A stretch of DNA of 62,156 nucleotides from assembly GCA_023663735.1 (NCBI GenBank), contig JAMPGV010000007.1, forward strand, positions 1-62,156, in the 5' to 3' direction. This document shows, in pieces, positions 14,867 to 23,300 of the stretch. The notes beneath the pieces were generated by a model. That model did not search any database, was not told where the DNA came from, and saw only the letters and a list, made by a program, of their open reading frames with translations. Source of the DNA: Muribaculum sp. (GTDB lineage: Bacteria; Bacillota; Clostridia; Lachnospirales; Lachnospiraceae). How positions within the stretch are numbered: position 1 is the first letter of the stretch; every line of letters begins with the position of its first letter. Both the position numbers and the translations under genes were made by a program.

Positions 14867-16362
14867 AAATCAATGAGAATGACAATGTGGTGGTGGCGTT
14901 GAACACCATCCCCGCGGGGGAGACGATCACCGTGGAGGCGGAGGGCGGGAGCAAATCCGTCACCGCGCTGGAGGAGATTCCCGCAGGCCACAAGATGGCG
15001 ATCTGTGATATCCCCGAGGGCGGCGAGGTCATCAAGTACGGCTACCGTATCGGCAATGCGAAGGAGACCATCAAGACCGGAAACTGGATCCATGTACACA
15101 ATGTGAAGACGGCGCTGGGGGATCTGCTGGAGTACAGCTACAATCCCGTTCCCGTGGAAGAAAAGAAGACCGAGGACGTGACCTTTATGGGCTTCAACCG
15201 TCAGGACGGCAAGGTGGGCGTGCGCAACGATATCTGGGTCATTCCCACCGTGGGCTGCGTGAACAATGTGGCGGGCGCGATCGTGAAGCGGGCAAACGAC
15301 TGGCTGAACGCCAACCGGAACGGTCTGGAGACGGTGGGCGAGGTGATTACCTTCCCTCATCCTTACGGCTGTTCTCAGATGGGAGACGATCAGGAACACA
15401 CCAGAGCCATTCTGGCGGATCTGATCAATCATCCCAACGCAGGCGGCGTGCTGGTGCTGGGGCTTGGCTGTGAGAACAGCAACATTGACGTGTTAAAGCC
15501 CTACATCGGGGAGTATGACGAGAAGCGGGTGAAATTTCTGGTGTCTCAGGAACATGACGATGAGATCGAGGACTCCGTGGAACTGATCAAAGAGCTGGCC
15601 GCTTATGCGGGAAGCTTCAAGCGCGAGCCGATCAGTGTGAGCAAACTGGTGATCGGCATGAAGTGCGGCGGAAGTGACGGACTCTCCGGCATCACCGCCA
15701 ATCCTCTGGTGGGACGTTTCTCCGACCTGCTGATTTCCAAGGGAGGCACCACGATTCTGACGGAGGTGCCTGAGATGTTCGGTGCGGAGACCATCCTCAT
15801 GAACCGCTGCGCCAACGAGGAGCTGTTTGAGAAGACCGTGGATCTGATCAATGATTTCAAGAATTATTTCAAGAGCCACAACCAGACCATCTATGAGAAT
15901 CCTTCTCCGGGCAACAAGAAGGGCGGCATCTCCACGCTGGAGGACAAATCTCTGGGATGTACCCAGAAATCCGGCAGCGCGCTGGTGAAGGGCGTGCTGG
16001 CCTACGGCGAGACCGTGAAGACGCCGGGCTTGAATCTCTTGAGCGCACCCGGGAACGATCTGGTGGCCGCTACCGCGCTGGCGGCGGCGGGTGCGCATAT
16101 CGTACTCTTCACCACGGGCAGAGGAACGCCGTTTGCTTCCCCTGTGCCTACGATGAAAATCGCCACCAACTCCAGACTGGCGAACAAGAAGTCCAACTGG
16201 ATTGATTTCAATGCCGGCGTGTTGGTGGAGGAGAGCAACATGAACGACGAGACACAGAGACTCTTTGATCTGGTGGTGGAGACCGCAAGCGGCAGGCAGG
16301 TGTGCAGCGAGGCGGCAGGGTTCCATGACATGGCCATCTTTAAGCAGGGCGTGACGCTGTAA
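14851..16362 (+). CDS. uxaA: Altronate dehydratase
   Basis: 503 residues from the ATG at 14851 (inside the uxaB 3' end). It dehydrates D-altronate to 2-keto-3-deoxygluconate, the third step. The N-terminal SAF domain (about 1-95) is followed by the catalytic domain with FNRQDGKVGVRNDIWVIPTV, HPYGCSQMGDD, LGLGCEN and MKCGGSDGLSGITANP motifs that carry the conserved Cys and His of the iron-dependent D-galactarate/altronate dehydratase family. Length is normal for a fused SAF-catalytic UxaA. A hairpin at 16426-16458 closes the unit. No kdgK or kdgA is visible in this window. Confidence 0.95.
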   Translation: MQNFLKINENDNVVVALNTIPAGETITVEAEGGSKSVTALEEIPAGHKMAICDIPEGGEVIKYGYRIGNAKETIKTGNWIHVHNVKTALGDLLEYSYNPVPVEEKKTEDVTFMGFNRQDGKVGVRNDIWVIPTVGCVNNVAGAIVKRANDWLNANRNGLETVGEVITFPHPYGCSQMGDDQEHTRAILADLINHPNAGGVLVLGLGCENSNIDVLKPYIGEYDEKRVKFLVSQEHDDEIEDSVELIKELAAYAGSFKREPISVSKLVIGMKCGGSDGLSGITANPLVGRFSDLLISKGGTTILTEVPEMFGAETILMNRCANEELFEKTVDLINDFKNYFKSHNQTIYENPSPGNKKGGISTLEDKSLGCTQKSGSALVKGVLAYGETVKTPGLNLLSAPGNDLVAATALAAAGAHIVLFTTGRGTPFASPVPTMKIATNSRLANKKSNWIDFNAGVLVEESNMNDETQRLFDLVVETASGRQVCSEAAGFHDMAIFKQGVTL

Positions 16363-16425
16363 AGGCGTGGAGGCCTAAAAGAGAAAAAGTAATTGATAGA
16401 ATTGGCGGAATTGACAGCGGCCTTG

Positions 16426-16458
16426 TAGGGAGGAGGAATCCTCCTTATGAGGCCGTTT
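16426..16458 (+). terminator. Terminator-like hairpin after uxaA
   Basis: CGGCCT (16428-16433) pairs with AGGCCG (16450-16455) around an inner GGAGGA/TCCTCC pairing, then TTT. Between it and the next promoter (about 16460-16540) I see only a short open stretch ending KLVGKCGHC and a stop, with no start; I cannot assign it. Confidence 0.5.
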
Positions 16459-16544
16459 CCAAAAGGAAGCTTACAAGCTTGAACTCGACTTTGAAGACGA
16501 TAAGTTGGTCGGTAAATGCGGACATTGTTAGGTGGAGAAGGAAT

Positions 16545-16573
16545 TTGACAAAACAAAGGTAACGAGGTATACT
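16545..16573 (+). promoter_or_regulatory. Consensus promoter for the HMA-ZIP genes
   Basis: TTGACA (16545-16550), 17 bases, TATACT (16568-16573). Transcription would start near 16580, giving a leader of about 98 bases. Confidence 0.8.
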
Positions 16574-16579
16574 TTACAA

Positions 16580-16677
16580 TAAGTTAGCGGCCTCTAACCA
16601 AAGAGTGCAGGAGGCCGCTCTCCTTATCCTGATGGGTTAGCAAAACCGAACCAACATGCGGAGAAACGGAGGGTCTT
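16580..16677 (+). ncRNA. Structured 5' leader of the HMA-ZIP transcript (candidate cis-regulatory RNA)
   Basis: AGCGGCCTC (16586-16594) pairs with GAGGCCGCT (16611-16619), a perfect 9-bp stem. CTAACC at its loop edge (16594-16599) can pair either with GTTAG (16583-16587) or with GGTTAG (16635-16640), the latter making a pseudoknot. GGAGGG lies just before the ATG at 16678. Mutually exclusive pairings ahead of metal-handling genes suggest regulation, but I do not recognise a known riboswitch class. Confidence 0.4.
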
Positions 16678-16935
16678 ATGGTTCAGATCATAATGGATGT
16701 AGAAGGAATGGCCTGCGGGATGTGCGAGGCGCATATTAACGAGTCCATTCGGAATGCGTTTCCGGTAAAAAAGGTGACAAGTTCACACACCAAAAAGCAA
16801 ACGGTCATCATTGCCGAACAGGAGATTGCGGAGCAGCAGTTGAAAGACGTAGTGGCCAAGGCCGGTTATGATGTCGTGTCTGTGGCCTGCGCGCCTTATG
16901 AGAAAAAGGGTTTGTTGTCCATATTCGGGAGGTGA
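16678..16935 (+). CDS. Heavy-metal-associated (HMA) domain protein
   Basis: 85 residues, a free-standing HMA fold with the metal motif GMACGMC (CxxC, about residues 11-17) and the usual beta-alpha-beta-beta-alpha-beta length. The extension after the fold (CAPYEKKGLLSIFGR) is basic. HMA proteins carry soft metals such as Cu(I), or Zn, as chaperones. It sits four bases before a ZIP transporter in one transcript, so it probably delivers or buffers the metal that transporter moves. Whether the metal is Zn, Cu or another cannot be read from the sequence. Confidence 0.85.
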   Translation: MVQIIMDVEGMACGMCEAHINESIRNAFPVKKVTSSHTKKQTVIIAEQEIAEQQLKDVVAKAGYDVVSVACAPYEKKGLLSIFGR

Positions 16936-16939
16936 CGCC

Positions 16940-17764
16940 ATGCAAGCGCAGTTTTTTGCCGGCATGGGGGCGTATACTGCACCCAGCGCATTTCTAGGCT
17001 ACGGCCTCATGATACCGTTTTTGGGGACGGCGCTGGGATCCGCCTGTGTGTTGTTTCTAAGGAACAGGCTGAATCCTCTGGTGCAAAGGGCATTGACCGG
17101 ATTTGCCGCAGGGGTCATGGTGGCGGCTTCCGTCTGGAGTCTGCTGCTGCCGGCTATGGAGCAGTCGCAAGGCATGGGACAATGGGCGTTTGTGCCTGCG
17201 GCGGCAGGGTTCTGGATCGGGATCCTGTTTCTGCTGGTTTTGGATCGGACGGTTCCCCATCTCCACATGAACAGCAGCAAAGCGGAAGGGCCGGAGAGCA
17301 GTTTGCAGAGGACGACCATGCTGGTGCTTGCAGTGACGCTTCACAATCTGCCTGAGGGCATGGCGGTGGGCGTGGTTTATGCAGGGTGGCTTTCCGGGGA
17401 TTCCGGGATTACCGCCATGGGAGCGCTGGCGCTTTCTCTGGGGATTGCCATACAGAACTTCCCGGAAGGAGCGATTATTTCCATGCCGCTGCGGGCGGAG
17501 GGGATGAGCAAGCGGAAATCCTTTTTTTACGGTGCGCTTTCCGGGGCGGTGGAGCCTGTCGGGGCGGCGTTTACCATTCTTGCGGCGGGATTTGCGGTTC
17601 CGCTTTTGCCGTATCTTTTAAGTTTTGCTGCGGGTGCAATGGTCTATGTCGTGGTGGAAGAGCTGATACCGGAGATGTCGGAGGGGAAACACTCCAATGT
17701 GGGTACCGTTTTGTTCGCCGCGGGATTTACGGTCATGATGGCGCTGGATGTGGCGCTGGGATAA
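16940..17764 (+). CDS. ZIP-family metal transporter (GufA/ZupT-like)
   Basis: 274 residues from the ATG at 16940 behind GGGAGGTGA; a longer frame overlaps the HMA gene and is rejected. About eight TM helices. The ZIP signature in TM4 and TM5 is intact: HNLPEGMAVG and QNFPEGAI, the H-N-x-P-E-G and N-x-P-E-G metal sites, plus VEELIPE in TM7. A short hydrophilic loop with HLHMNS (about residue 112) may bind metal. ZIPs move divalent metals into the cytoplasm. It is co-transcribed with the HMA protein. Confidence 0.9.
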   Translation: MQAQFFAGMGAYTAPSAFLGYGLMIPFLGTALGSACVLFLRNRLNPLVQRALTGFAAGVMVAASVWSLLLPAMEQSQGMGQWAFVPAAAGFWIGILFLLVLDRTVPHLHMNSSKAEGPESSLQRTTMLVLAVTLHNLPEGMAVGVVYAGWLSGDSGITAMGALALSLGIAIQNFPEGAIISMPLRAEGMSKRKSFFYGALSGAVEPVGAAFTILAAGFAVPLLPYLLSFAAGAMVYVVVEELIPEMSEGKHSNVGTVLFAAGFTVMMALDVALG

Positions 17765-17808
17765 AAGGATCAATAGAGAATCAAATCAATAGGAGAAAAA
17801 GAAAAACC

Positions 17809-17837
17809 TTGACTTTTGGATAAAAATCGAATATCAT
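17809..17837 (+). promoter_or_regulatory. Promoter of the T-box-aspS-gatCAB transcript
   Basis: TTGACT (17809-17814), 17-base spacer, TATCAT (17832-17837). The start site would be near 17844. Confidence 0.7.
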
Positions 17838-17844
17838 GGAAAAA

Positions 17845-18115
17845 GTATAAATGCGGTGAAGGAGACTCTGGTCAGGGAACATGACAGGAATACGGCGCCG
17901 CCGACTGAGAGCGCCGTTTATGGGAATGACACAGGGAACACTCCGGAGCAGATTGTCCGAACCGGGAGAATGGGCGCAGGCCTTTTGCCGCTAGGGGAAT
18001 CCGTCCCACGCGTTAAGTGGAAAAGGTGGATGAACAAAGGGGTTCGTCAATGCGGGTGGTACCGCGGATATTGAGATTATCCGTCCCGGGATGCGTATGC
18101 ATTCCGGGACTTTTT
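17845..18115 (+). ncRNA. T-box riboswitch, probably sensing tRNA-Asp
   Basis: The diagnostic T-box sequence GGGTGGTACCGCG is at 18054-18066. It is followed by terminator stem GTCCCGGGATGC (18083-18094) / GCATTCCGGGAC (18099-18110) and TTTTT. The 5' half (from about 17850) forms the long stem I. In the likely specifier loop, GGGAAT-GAC-ACAGG puts GAC (17928-17930), an Asp codon, in specifier position. Uncharged tRNA would pair at GAC and with the UGGN bulge, favouring the antiterminator, so the operon is induced by shortage of charged tRNA. The exact specifier is inferred; the T-box itself is certain. Confidence 0.9.
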
Positions 18116-18145
18116 GCGTATGCGGTGGAAAGAGGAGGAGCGAAT

Positions 18146-19882
18146 ATGTACAGAGACTTGACGACGAAGGAGATCGGGGAACGACAGATCGGGCAGACGC
18201 TGCAGATGGCGGGCTGGGTGGAGAATATCAGGGATCACGGGGGCGTGTCATTTATCGATCTGCGGGATATGTACGGCGTGCTGCAGGTAGTCATCCGCAG
18301 GGCGGAGCTTTTGAAGGGGATTGCCCGGGAGATGTGTATCTCCGTTACCGGTCTGGTGGAAAAGCGGGACGAGGATACTTACAATCCCAAGATTCCTACC
18401 GGGACCATTGAGCTGGAGGCACAGGTGATCGAAGTGCTGGGCGGCGTGTACCGCCAGCTTCCGTTCGAGGTGATGACTTCCAAAGAGACCAGAGAGGAGG
18501 TGCGGTTGGTTTACCGTTATCTGGATCTGCGGAACGCCAAGGTGAGGGACAATATTATTTTCCGGGCGCAGGTCATCGCATTCCTGCGTCAGAAAATGAC
18601 GGAGTTAGGCTTTCTGGAGATTCAGACGCCGATTCTCTGCGCATCCTCCCCTGAGGGCGCAAGGGATTATATCGTGCCTTCCAGAAAATATAAGGGAAAG
18701 TTTTATGCCCTGCCGCAGGCTCCCCAGCAGTACAAGCAGCTTTTGATGGTGTCGGGATTTGACAAATATTTCCAGATTGCGCCCTGTTTCCGGGATGAGG
18801 ACGCAAGAGCGGACCGCTCTCCCGGAGAGTTCTATCAGCTGGATTTCGAGATGAGTTTCGCCACGCAGGAGGATGTATTCCGGGTGGGCGAGGAAGTGCT
18901 TTCCGCTGCTTTTGAGAAATTTGCACCCGAAGGGTATGAGGTGACGAAGGCTCCGTATCCCGTGATCTCCTACAGGCAGGCGATGCTGGAGTTTGGCACC
19001 GACAAGCCGGATCTGCGCAATCCCCTGCGCATTATTGACGTGACGGAATTTTTCTCAAAATGTACGTTCAAACCTTTCTTGGGGAGAACCGTGCGCGCCC
19101 TCAAGGTACATGCGGATCTGTCCAAAGGCTTCCATGAGAAACTGCTGAAATTCGCCACCGATATGGGAATGGGCGGACTCGGCTATCTGGAGGTGGCGGA
19201 GGATCTGTCTTATAAAGGCCCCATCGACAAATTTATTCCGGAGGAGCTGAAAGGGACGCTCCGGGAACTGGCGGATTTGGCTGCGGGCGACACCATCTTC
19301 TTTATCGCCGATAAGGAGGAGCGGGCCAATTATTATGCGGGGCGGCTTCGGAATGAATTGGGCGACAAGCTGGGACTGACGGAGAAACAGGCCTATCGGT
19401 TCTGCTATGTCAACGATTTCCCCATGTTTGAAAAGGATCCCGACACCAAGCAGATCGGGTTTACCCACAATCCTTTCTCCATGCCGCAGGGCGGTCTGGA
19501 GGCGCTTGAGAACAAGGATCCGCTGGATATTCTGGCGTATCAGTATGATATCGTGTGCAACGGCGTGGAGCTTTCTTCCGGCGCGGTACGCAATCACGAT
19601 ATGAAGATTATGGAGAAAGCGTTCGAGATTGCCGGATATGACAAGAAGACGCTGGAGAATAAATTCGGCGCACTGTATCAGGCGTTCCAGTTCGGCGCGC
19701 CCCCTCATGCGGGGATGGCGCCGGGGGTGGACAGAATGCTGATGCTTCTGCGCAACGAGGAGAACATCCGGGAGGTGATCGCCTTCCCCATGAGCGGTTC
19801 GGCACAGGATCTGATGTGCGGCGCGCCGGGCGAGGTGACGGAACAGCAGCTTCGGGAAGTGCATATCAAGGTGCGCGATTAG
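18146..19882 (+). CDS. aspS: Aspartyl-tRNA synthetase (possibly non-discriminating)
   Basis: 579 residues from the ATG at 18146 behind GAGGAGG; a frame starting at 18017 runs through the T-box and is rejected. Bacterial-type class II AspRS: N-terminal OB anticodon domain (about 1-105), motif 2 with FRDEDARADRSPGEFYQLD (about 215-235), a GAD insertion domain (about 290-415), and motif 3 GMAPGVDRMLM (about 525-535). The anticodon domain has RDHGG with His at residue 31, the residue associated with relaxed (Asp/Asn) tRNA recognition in Pseudomonas and Thermus-type enzymes, rather than the RDLGS of E. coli. With gatCAB directly downstream this suggests it also makes Asp-tRNA(Asn). Specificity is inference. 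Confidence 0.95.
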   Translation: MYRDLTTKEIGERQIGQTLQMAGWVENIRDHGGVSFIDLRDMYGVLQVVIRRAELLKGIAREMCISVTGLVEKRDEDTYNPKIPTGTIELEAQVIEVLGGVYRQLPFEVMTSKETREEVRLVYRYLDLRNAKVRDNIIFRAQVIAFLRQKMTELGFLEIQTPILCASSPEGARDYIVPSRKYKGKFYALPQAPQQYKQLLMVSGFDKYFQIAPCFRDEDARADRSPGEFYQLDFEMSFATQEDVFRVGEEVLSAAFEKFAPEGYEVTKAPYPVISYRQAMLEFGTDKPDLRNPLRIIDVTEFFSKCTFKPFLGRTVRALKVHADLSKGFHEKLLKFATDMGMGGLGYLEVAEDLSYKGPIDKFIPEELKGTLRELADLAAGDTIFFIADKEERANYYAGRLRNELGDKLGLTEKQAYRFCYVNDFPMFEKDPDTKQIGFTHNPFSMPQGGLEALENKDPLDILAYQYDIVCNGVELSSGAVRNHDMKIMEKAFEIAGYDKKTLENKFGALYQAFQFGAPPHAGMAPGVDRMLMLLRNEENIREVIAFPMSGSAQDLMCGAPGEVTEQQLREVHIKVRD

Positions 19883-19956
19883 GGAAACGCTGATGAAAAC
19901 GCTCCTTAGAGGAGTGGAATACGGGCGGTCAAGCCCATGAGAACAAGGAGGGTGTT

Positions 19957-20253
19957 ATGGCGAATGTGATAGATGACGAAACCATTGAATATGTGGGCAT
20001 TCTGGCAAAGCTGGAACTCTCCGGCGAGGAGCGGGAGCGCGCCAAGAAAGATATGGCGGATATGCTGGATTACATCGACAAGCTGGATGAGCTGGACACG
20101 TCGGGCGTAGAGCCGATGTCCCATGTTTTTCCGGTGCAGAATGTGTTCCGCGAAGACGTGGTGACAAACGGAGATGAGCGGGAGCAGACGCTTGCCAATG
20201 CACCCGAGGAGAAGGACGGCATGTTCGTGGTGCCGCAGACTTTTGAAGGATGA
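19957..20253 (+). CDS. gatC: Asp-tRNA(Asn)/Glu-tRNA(Gln) amidotransferase subunit C
   Basis: 98 residues, start ATG 19957 behind AAGGAGGG, 74 bases after aspS. Typical GatC: an N-terminal helical pair ([17 protein letters not shown]), then the conserved [22 protein letters not shown] and a C-terminal FVVPQTFEG wrap. GatC stabilises GatA and bridges it to GatB. It is the first gene of gatCAB and is part of the T-box-controlled transcript. Confidence 0.95.
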   Translation: MANVIDDETIEYVGILAKLELSGEERERAKKDMADMLDYIDKLDELDTSGVEPMSHVFPVQNVFREDVVTNGDEREQTLANAPEEKDGMFVVPQTFEG

Positions 20254-20290
20254 GAGTGGATGCCGTTTGTGCGGCAGATTGTGAGGAAGT

Positions 20291-21739
20291 ATGGATATTT
20301 TGAAGCTTACGGCCACGGAGTTGGCGGAGAAGATCAAAGAGGGCAGATGCAAAGTGGCGGAGGCGGCGGAAGCCGTTCTGGCACAGATCGACGAGACGGA
20401 AGAGGAACTGCATTGTTATGTCACGTTGCGGGAGCGCGGGGAGGTGCTGGAGCGTGCGGCCCGGGTGCAGGAGCGGATCGATGCGGGAGAGCTTGCGGGA
20501 CCTTTGGCGGGCGTACCGTTTGCCGTCAAGGATAATCTGTGTACCGAGGGGATGCGGACGACCTGTTCCTCCAAGATTTTGGAGAATTTCATACCCACAT
20601 TCAGCGCCGAGGCGGTCAAAAAGCTGGAGGAGGCGGGGGCGGTGATCATCGGCAAGACCAATATGGACGAGTTTGCCATGGGCAGCACCACGGAGACCTC
20701 TTATTATGGCGTGACCAGAAATCCCCGCAACACAGCGCATGTGCCGGGCGGTTCTTCGGGCGGCTCCGCGGCGGCGGTGGCGTCGGGAGAATGTTTTGCG
20801 GCGCTGGGATCCGATACGGGCGGCTCCATCCGCCAGCCGGCGTCCTACTGCGGCGTGGTGGGGATGAAGCCCACTTACGGAACGGTGTCCCGGTACGGGT
20901 TGATCGCCTACGGTTCCTCGCTGGATCAGATCGGGCCGTTGACAAAAGATGTGCGGGACTGCGCCGCCGTTCTGGAGGCCATCTCCGCCCATGACCCGAA
21001 AGATTCCACCTCGATAAAGCGGGAGGATACGAATTTTACCGCGGCGCTGCAGGAGGACGTCCGGGGAATGCGCATCGGCATACCGAGAGACTACTTCGGC
21101 GGGGGATTGGATCCGCAGGTGAAAGATGTGGTACTTGCCGCCGCGGAGGTGTTTCGGGAGAAGGGCGCCGTGGTGGAGGAGTTTGATTTGAGTCTGGTGG
21201 AATATGCGATTCCTGCCTATTACACCATTGCGTCCGCAGAGGCCAGTTCCAATTTGGAGCGGTTCGACGGCATCAAATACGGGTACCGCGCGCCGGAGGC
21301 GGAGGAACTTCATGCCATGTACAAAAAGACTCGCTCTCAAGGGTTCGGAGCCGAGGTGAAACGGCGCATTATGCTGGGATCCTTTGTGTTGAGTTCCGGT
21401 TATTATGACGCGTATTATCTGAAGGCGCTGCGGGTGAAGGCGCTGATTAAAAAAGCGTTCGACGAGGCGTTTGCCCGCTACGATATGATTCTGGGGCCGG
21501 TGGCGCCCACCACGGCGCCCAAGCTTGGAGAGAGCCTTGCGGATCCCATGAAAATGTATCTGAGCGATATTTATACCATATCCGTGAATCTGGCCGGGCT
21601 GCCCGGTATCAGCCTTCCCTGCGGGAAGGACGCTGCGGGTCTGCCTGTCGGTCTGCAGCTGATCGGAGACTGCTTTCAGGAAAAGACGCTGCTTCGGGCG
21701 GCTTACACCTATGAGCGGGCGAGGGGTGTTTTCGCCTGA
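20291..21739 (+). CDS. gatA: Asp-tRNA(Asn)/Glu-tRNA(Gln) amidotransferase subunit A
   Basis: 482 residues, start ATG 20291. GatA is the glutaminase: it releases ammonia from Gln for GatB. The amidase-signature catalytic triad is present: Lys in PFAVKDNL (about residue 79), the cis-Ser in GGSSGGSAAAV (about 155), and the nucleophile Ser in GSDTGGSIRQPA (about 178). Length is normal for bacterial GatA. It is 37 bases after gatC and 81 bases before gatB. Confidence 0.96.
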   Translation: MDILKLTATELAEKIKEGRCKVAEAAEAVLAQIDETEEELHCYVTLRERGEVLERAARVQERIDAGELAGPLAGVPFAVKDNLCTEGMRTTCSSKILENFIPTFSAEAVKKLEEAGAVIIGKTNMDEFAMGSTTETSYYGVTRNPRNTAHVPGGSSGGSAAAVASGECFAALGSDTGGSIRQPASYCGVVGMKPTYGTVSRYGLIAYGSSLDQIGPLTKDVRDCAAVLEAISAHDPKDSTSIKREDTNFTAALQEDVRGMRIGIPRDYFGGGLDPQVKDVVLAAAEVFREKGAVVEEFDLSLVEYAIPAYYTIASAEASSNLERFDGIKYGYRAPEAEELHAMYKKTRSQGFGAEVKRRIMLGSFVLSSGYYDAYYLKALRVKALIKKAFDEAFARYDMILGPVAPTTAPKLGESLADPMKMYLSDIYTISVNLAGLPGISLPCGKDAAGLPVGLQLIGDCFQEKTLLRAAYTYERARGVFA

Positions 21740-21820
21740 CGGGCGATTGGCGGAGCGCGGTGATGTGGAAGGATGTGTGCCGGCGTCCTCGTTGGGACTG
21801 CGGCGAGAAGGGAGATTCGT

Positions 21821-23275
21821 ATGGAAAAACAGTATGAGACGGTCATCGGTTTGGAGGTACATGTGGAGCTGGCGACCAAGACTAAGATATTCTGCGGCTG
21901 TTCCACAGCTTTCGGCGGCGCGCCGAACACCCATACCTGTCCCGTCTGCACGGGAATGCCCGGATCCCTGCCAGTATTGAATAAGCAGGTGGTGGAATAT
22001 GCGGTGGGCGTGGGACTTGCCACGAACTGTACCATCACCAGATATTGCAAATTTGACAGGAAAAACTATTTTTATCCGGATAATCCCCAGAATTATCAGA
22101 TTTCCCAGCTCTATCTGCCCATCTGCAGGGACGGGTATGTGGAGATCGAGACGCCGGGAGACGGGGCGGACGGCTCCGATGTTTCCGTGAAGCGGATTGG
22201 CATTCATGAGATCCATATGGAGGAGGATGCGGGAAAGCTGGTACACGACGATTGGGAAGGCTGTTCTTACGTGGACTACAACCGCTCCGGTGTGCCGCTG
22301 ATCGAGATCGTGTCCGAGCCGGACATGCGCAGCGCCGACGAGGTCATTGCGTATCTGGAAAAACTTCGGACGCTGATTCAATATCTGGGGGCTTCCGACT
22401 GCAAGCTTCAGGAGGGTTCCATGCGTGCGGACGTGAACCTCTCCGTGCGGGAAGTGGGTGCGGAGGTGTTCGGTACCCGGACGGAGATGAAGAACTTGAA
22501 TTCTTTCCGTGCTATTGCCCGTGCGATCGAGGGGGAGCGGACGCGTCAGATCGACTTGATTGAATCGGGGGAAGCGGTGGTACAGGAGACCAGACGGTGG
22601 GACGACGGGAAAGAGACGTCTTACGCCATGCGCTCTAAGGAGGACGCGCAGGATTATCGGTATTTTCCGGATCCGGATCTGGTGCCTGTCTCCGTGGACG
22701 AGGAGTGGCTAGAGCGGATCCGGGCGTCTCTGCCGGAGTTTCGGGAGGAGAAGCGCAGGCGTTACCGCGAAAGTTACGATATTCCGGACTACGATATCGA
22801 CCTGATCACGGACTCCAAGCATCTGGCGGATCTGTTCGAGGCGACGGTGGCGCTGGGGGCGCAGCCGAAGAAAGTGTCCAACTGGCTGATGGTGGAGACA
22901 CTGCGGATTTTGAAAGAGCGGGAGCTGGATCCTGAGGACATTTCGTTTTCCCCGGAACATCTGGCCGCGCTGATCGACTTGGCGGAGCGGAAGGTAATCA
23001 ATTCTACCGTGGCAAAGGAAGTGTTTGAGGTGATGTTCGCCGAGGATGTGGATCCGGCGGCCTACGTGGAGGAGAAGGGGTTGAAGACCGTGACCGACGA
23101 GGGGGCGCTCAGGGAGACCGTGGAGCGGGTGATTGCCGAGAATCCTCAATCGGTGGAAGATTATCACAACGGAAAGGAACGAGCCATCGGATTTCTGGTG
23201 GGACAGACCATGAAAGCCATGCGGGGCAAGGCGGATCCCGCGGCGGTCAACAGCCTGTTGAAAGAACTGCTCTAA
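21821..23275 (+). CDS. gatB: Asp-tRNA(Asn)/Glu-tRNA(Gln) amidotransferase subunit B
   Basis: 484 residues from the ATG at 21821 (GAAGGGAG upstream). An in-frame ATG at 21773 would add 16 residues without a family match. GatB phosphorylates the misacylated Asp/Glu on tRNA and transfers ammonia. Signatures: YETVIGLEVHVEL at the N-terminus, the zinc-site cysteines in FCGCSTAFGGAPNTHTCPVC, the kinase-site GSMRADVNLS, and the tail YatB-like C-terminal domain ending NSLLKELL. It ends the operon; a minus-strand gene converges on it. Confidence 0.96.
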   Translation: MEKQYETVIGLEVHVELATKTKIFCGCSTAFGGAPNTHTCPVCTGMPGSLPVLNKQVVEYAVGVGLATNCTITRYCKFDRKNYFYPDNPQNYQISQLYLPICRDGYVEIETPGDGADGSDVSVKRIGIHEIHMEEDAGKLVHDDWEGCSYVDYNRSGVPLIEIVSEPDMRSADEVIAYLEKLRTLIQYLGASDCKLQEGSMRADVNLSVREVGAEVFGTRTEMKNLNSFRAIARAIEGERTRQIDLIESGEAVVQETRRWDDGKETSYAMRSKEDAQDYRYFPDPDLVPVSVDEEWLERIRASLPEFREEKRRRYRESYDIPDYDIDLITDSKHLADLFEATVALGAQPKKVSNWLMVETLRILKERELDPEDISFSPEHLAALIDLAERKVINSTVAKEVFEVMFAEDVDPAAYVEEKGLKTVTDEGALRETVERVIAENPQSVEDYHNGKERAIGFLVGQTMKAMRGKADPAAVNSLLKELL

Positions 23276-23300
23276 AGAACCGCCTGACAGACGGATGGGA

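Noticed and set aside
16460-16530. Short frame ending KLVGKCGHC upstream of the HMA gene
   Set aside because: It follows a stop, has no start codon and matches nothing I recognise; too short to call a gene remnant.
19955-22381. Very long minus-strand open frame opposite gatC-gatA-gatB
   Set aside because: It is a shadow frame of GC-rich coding sequence; the plus strand encodes unmistakable GatCAB.
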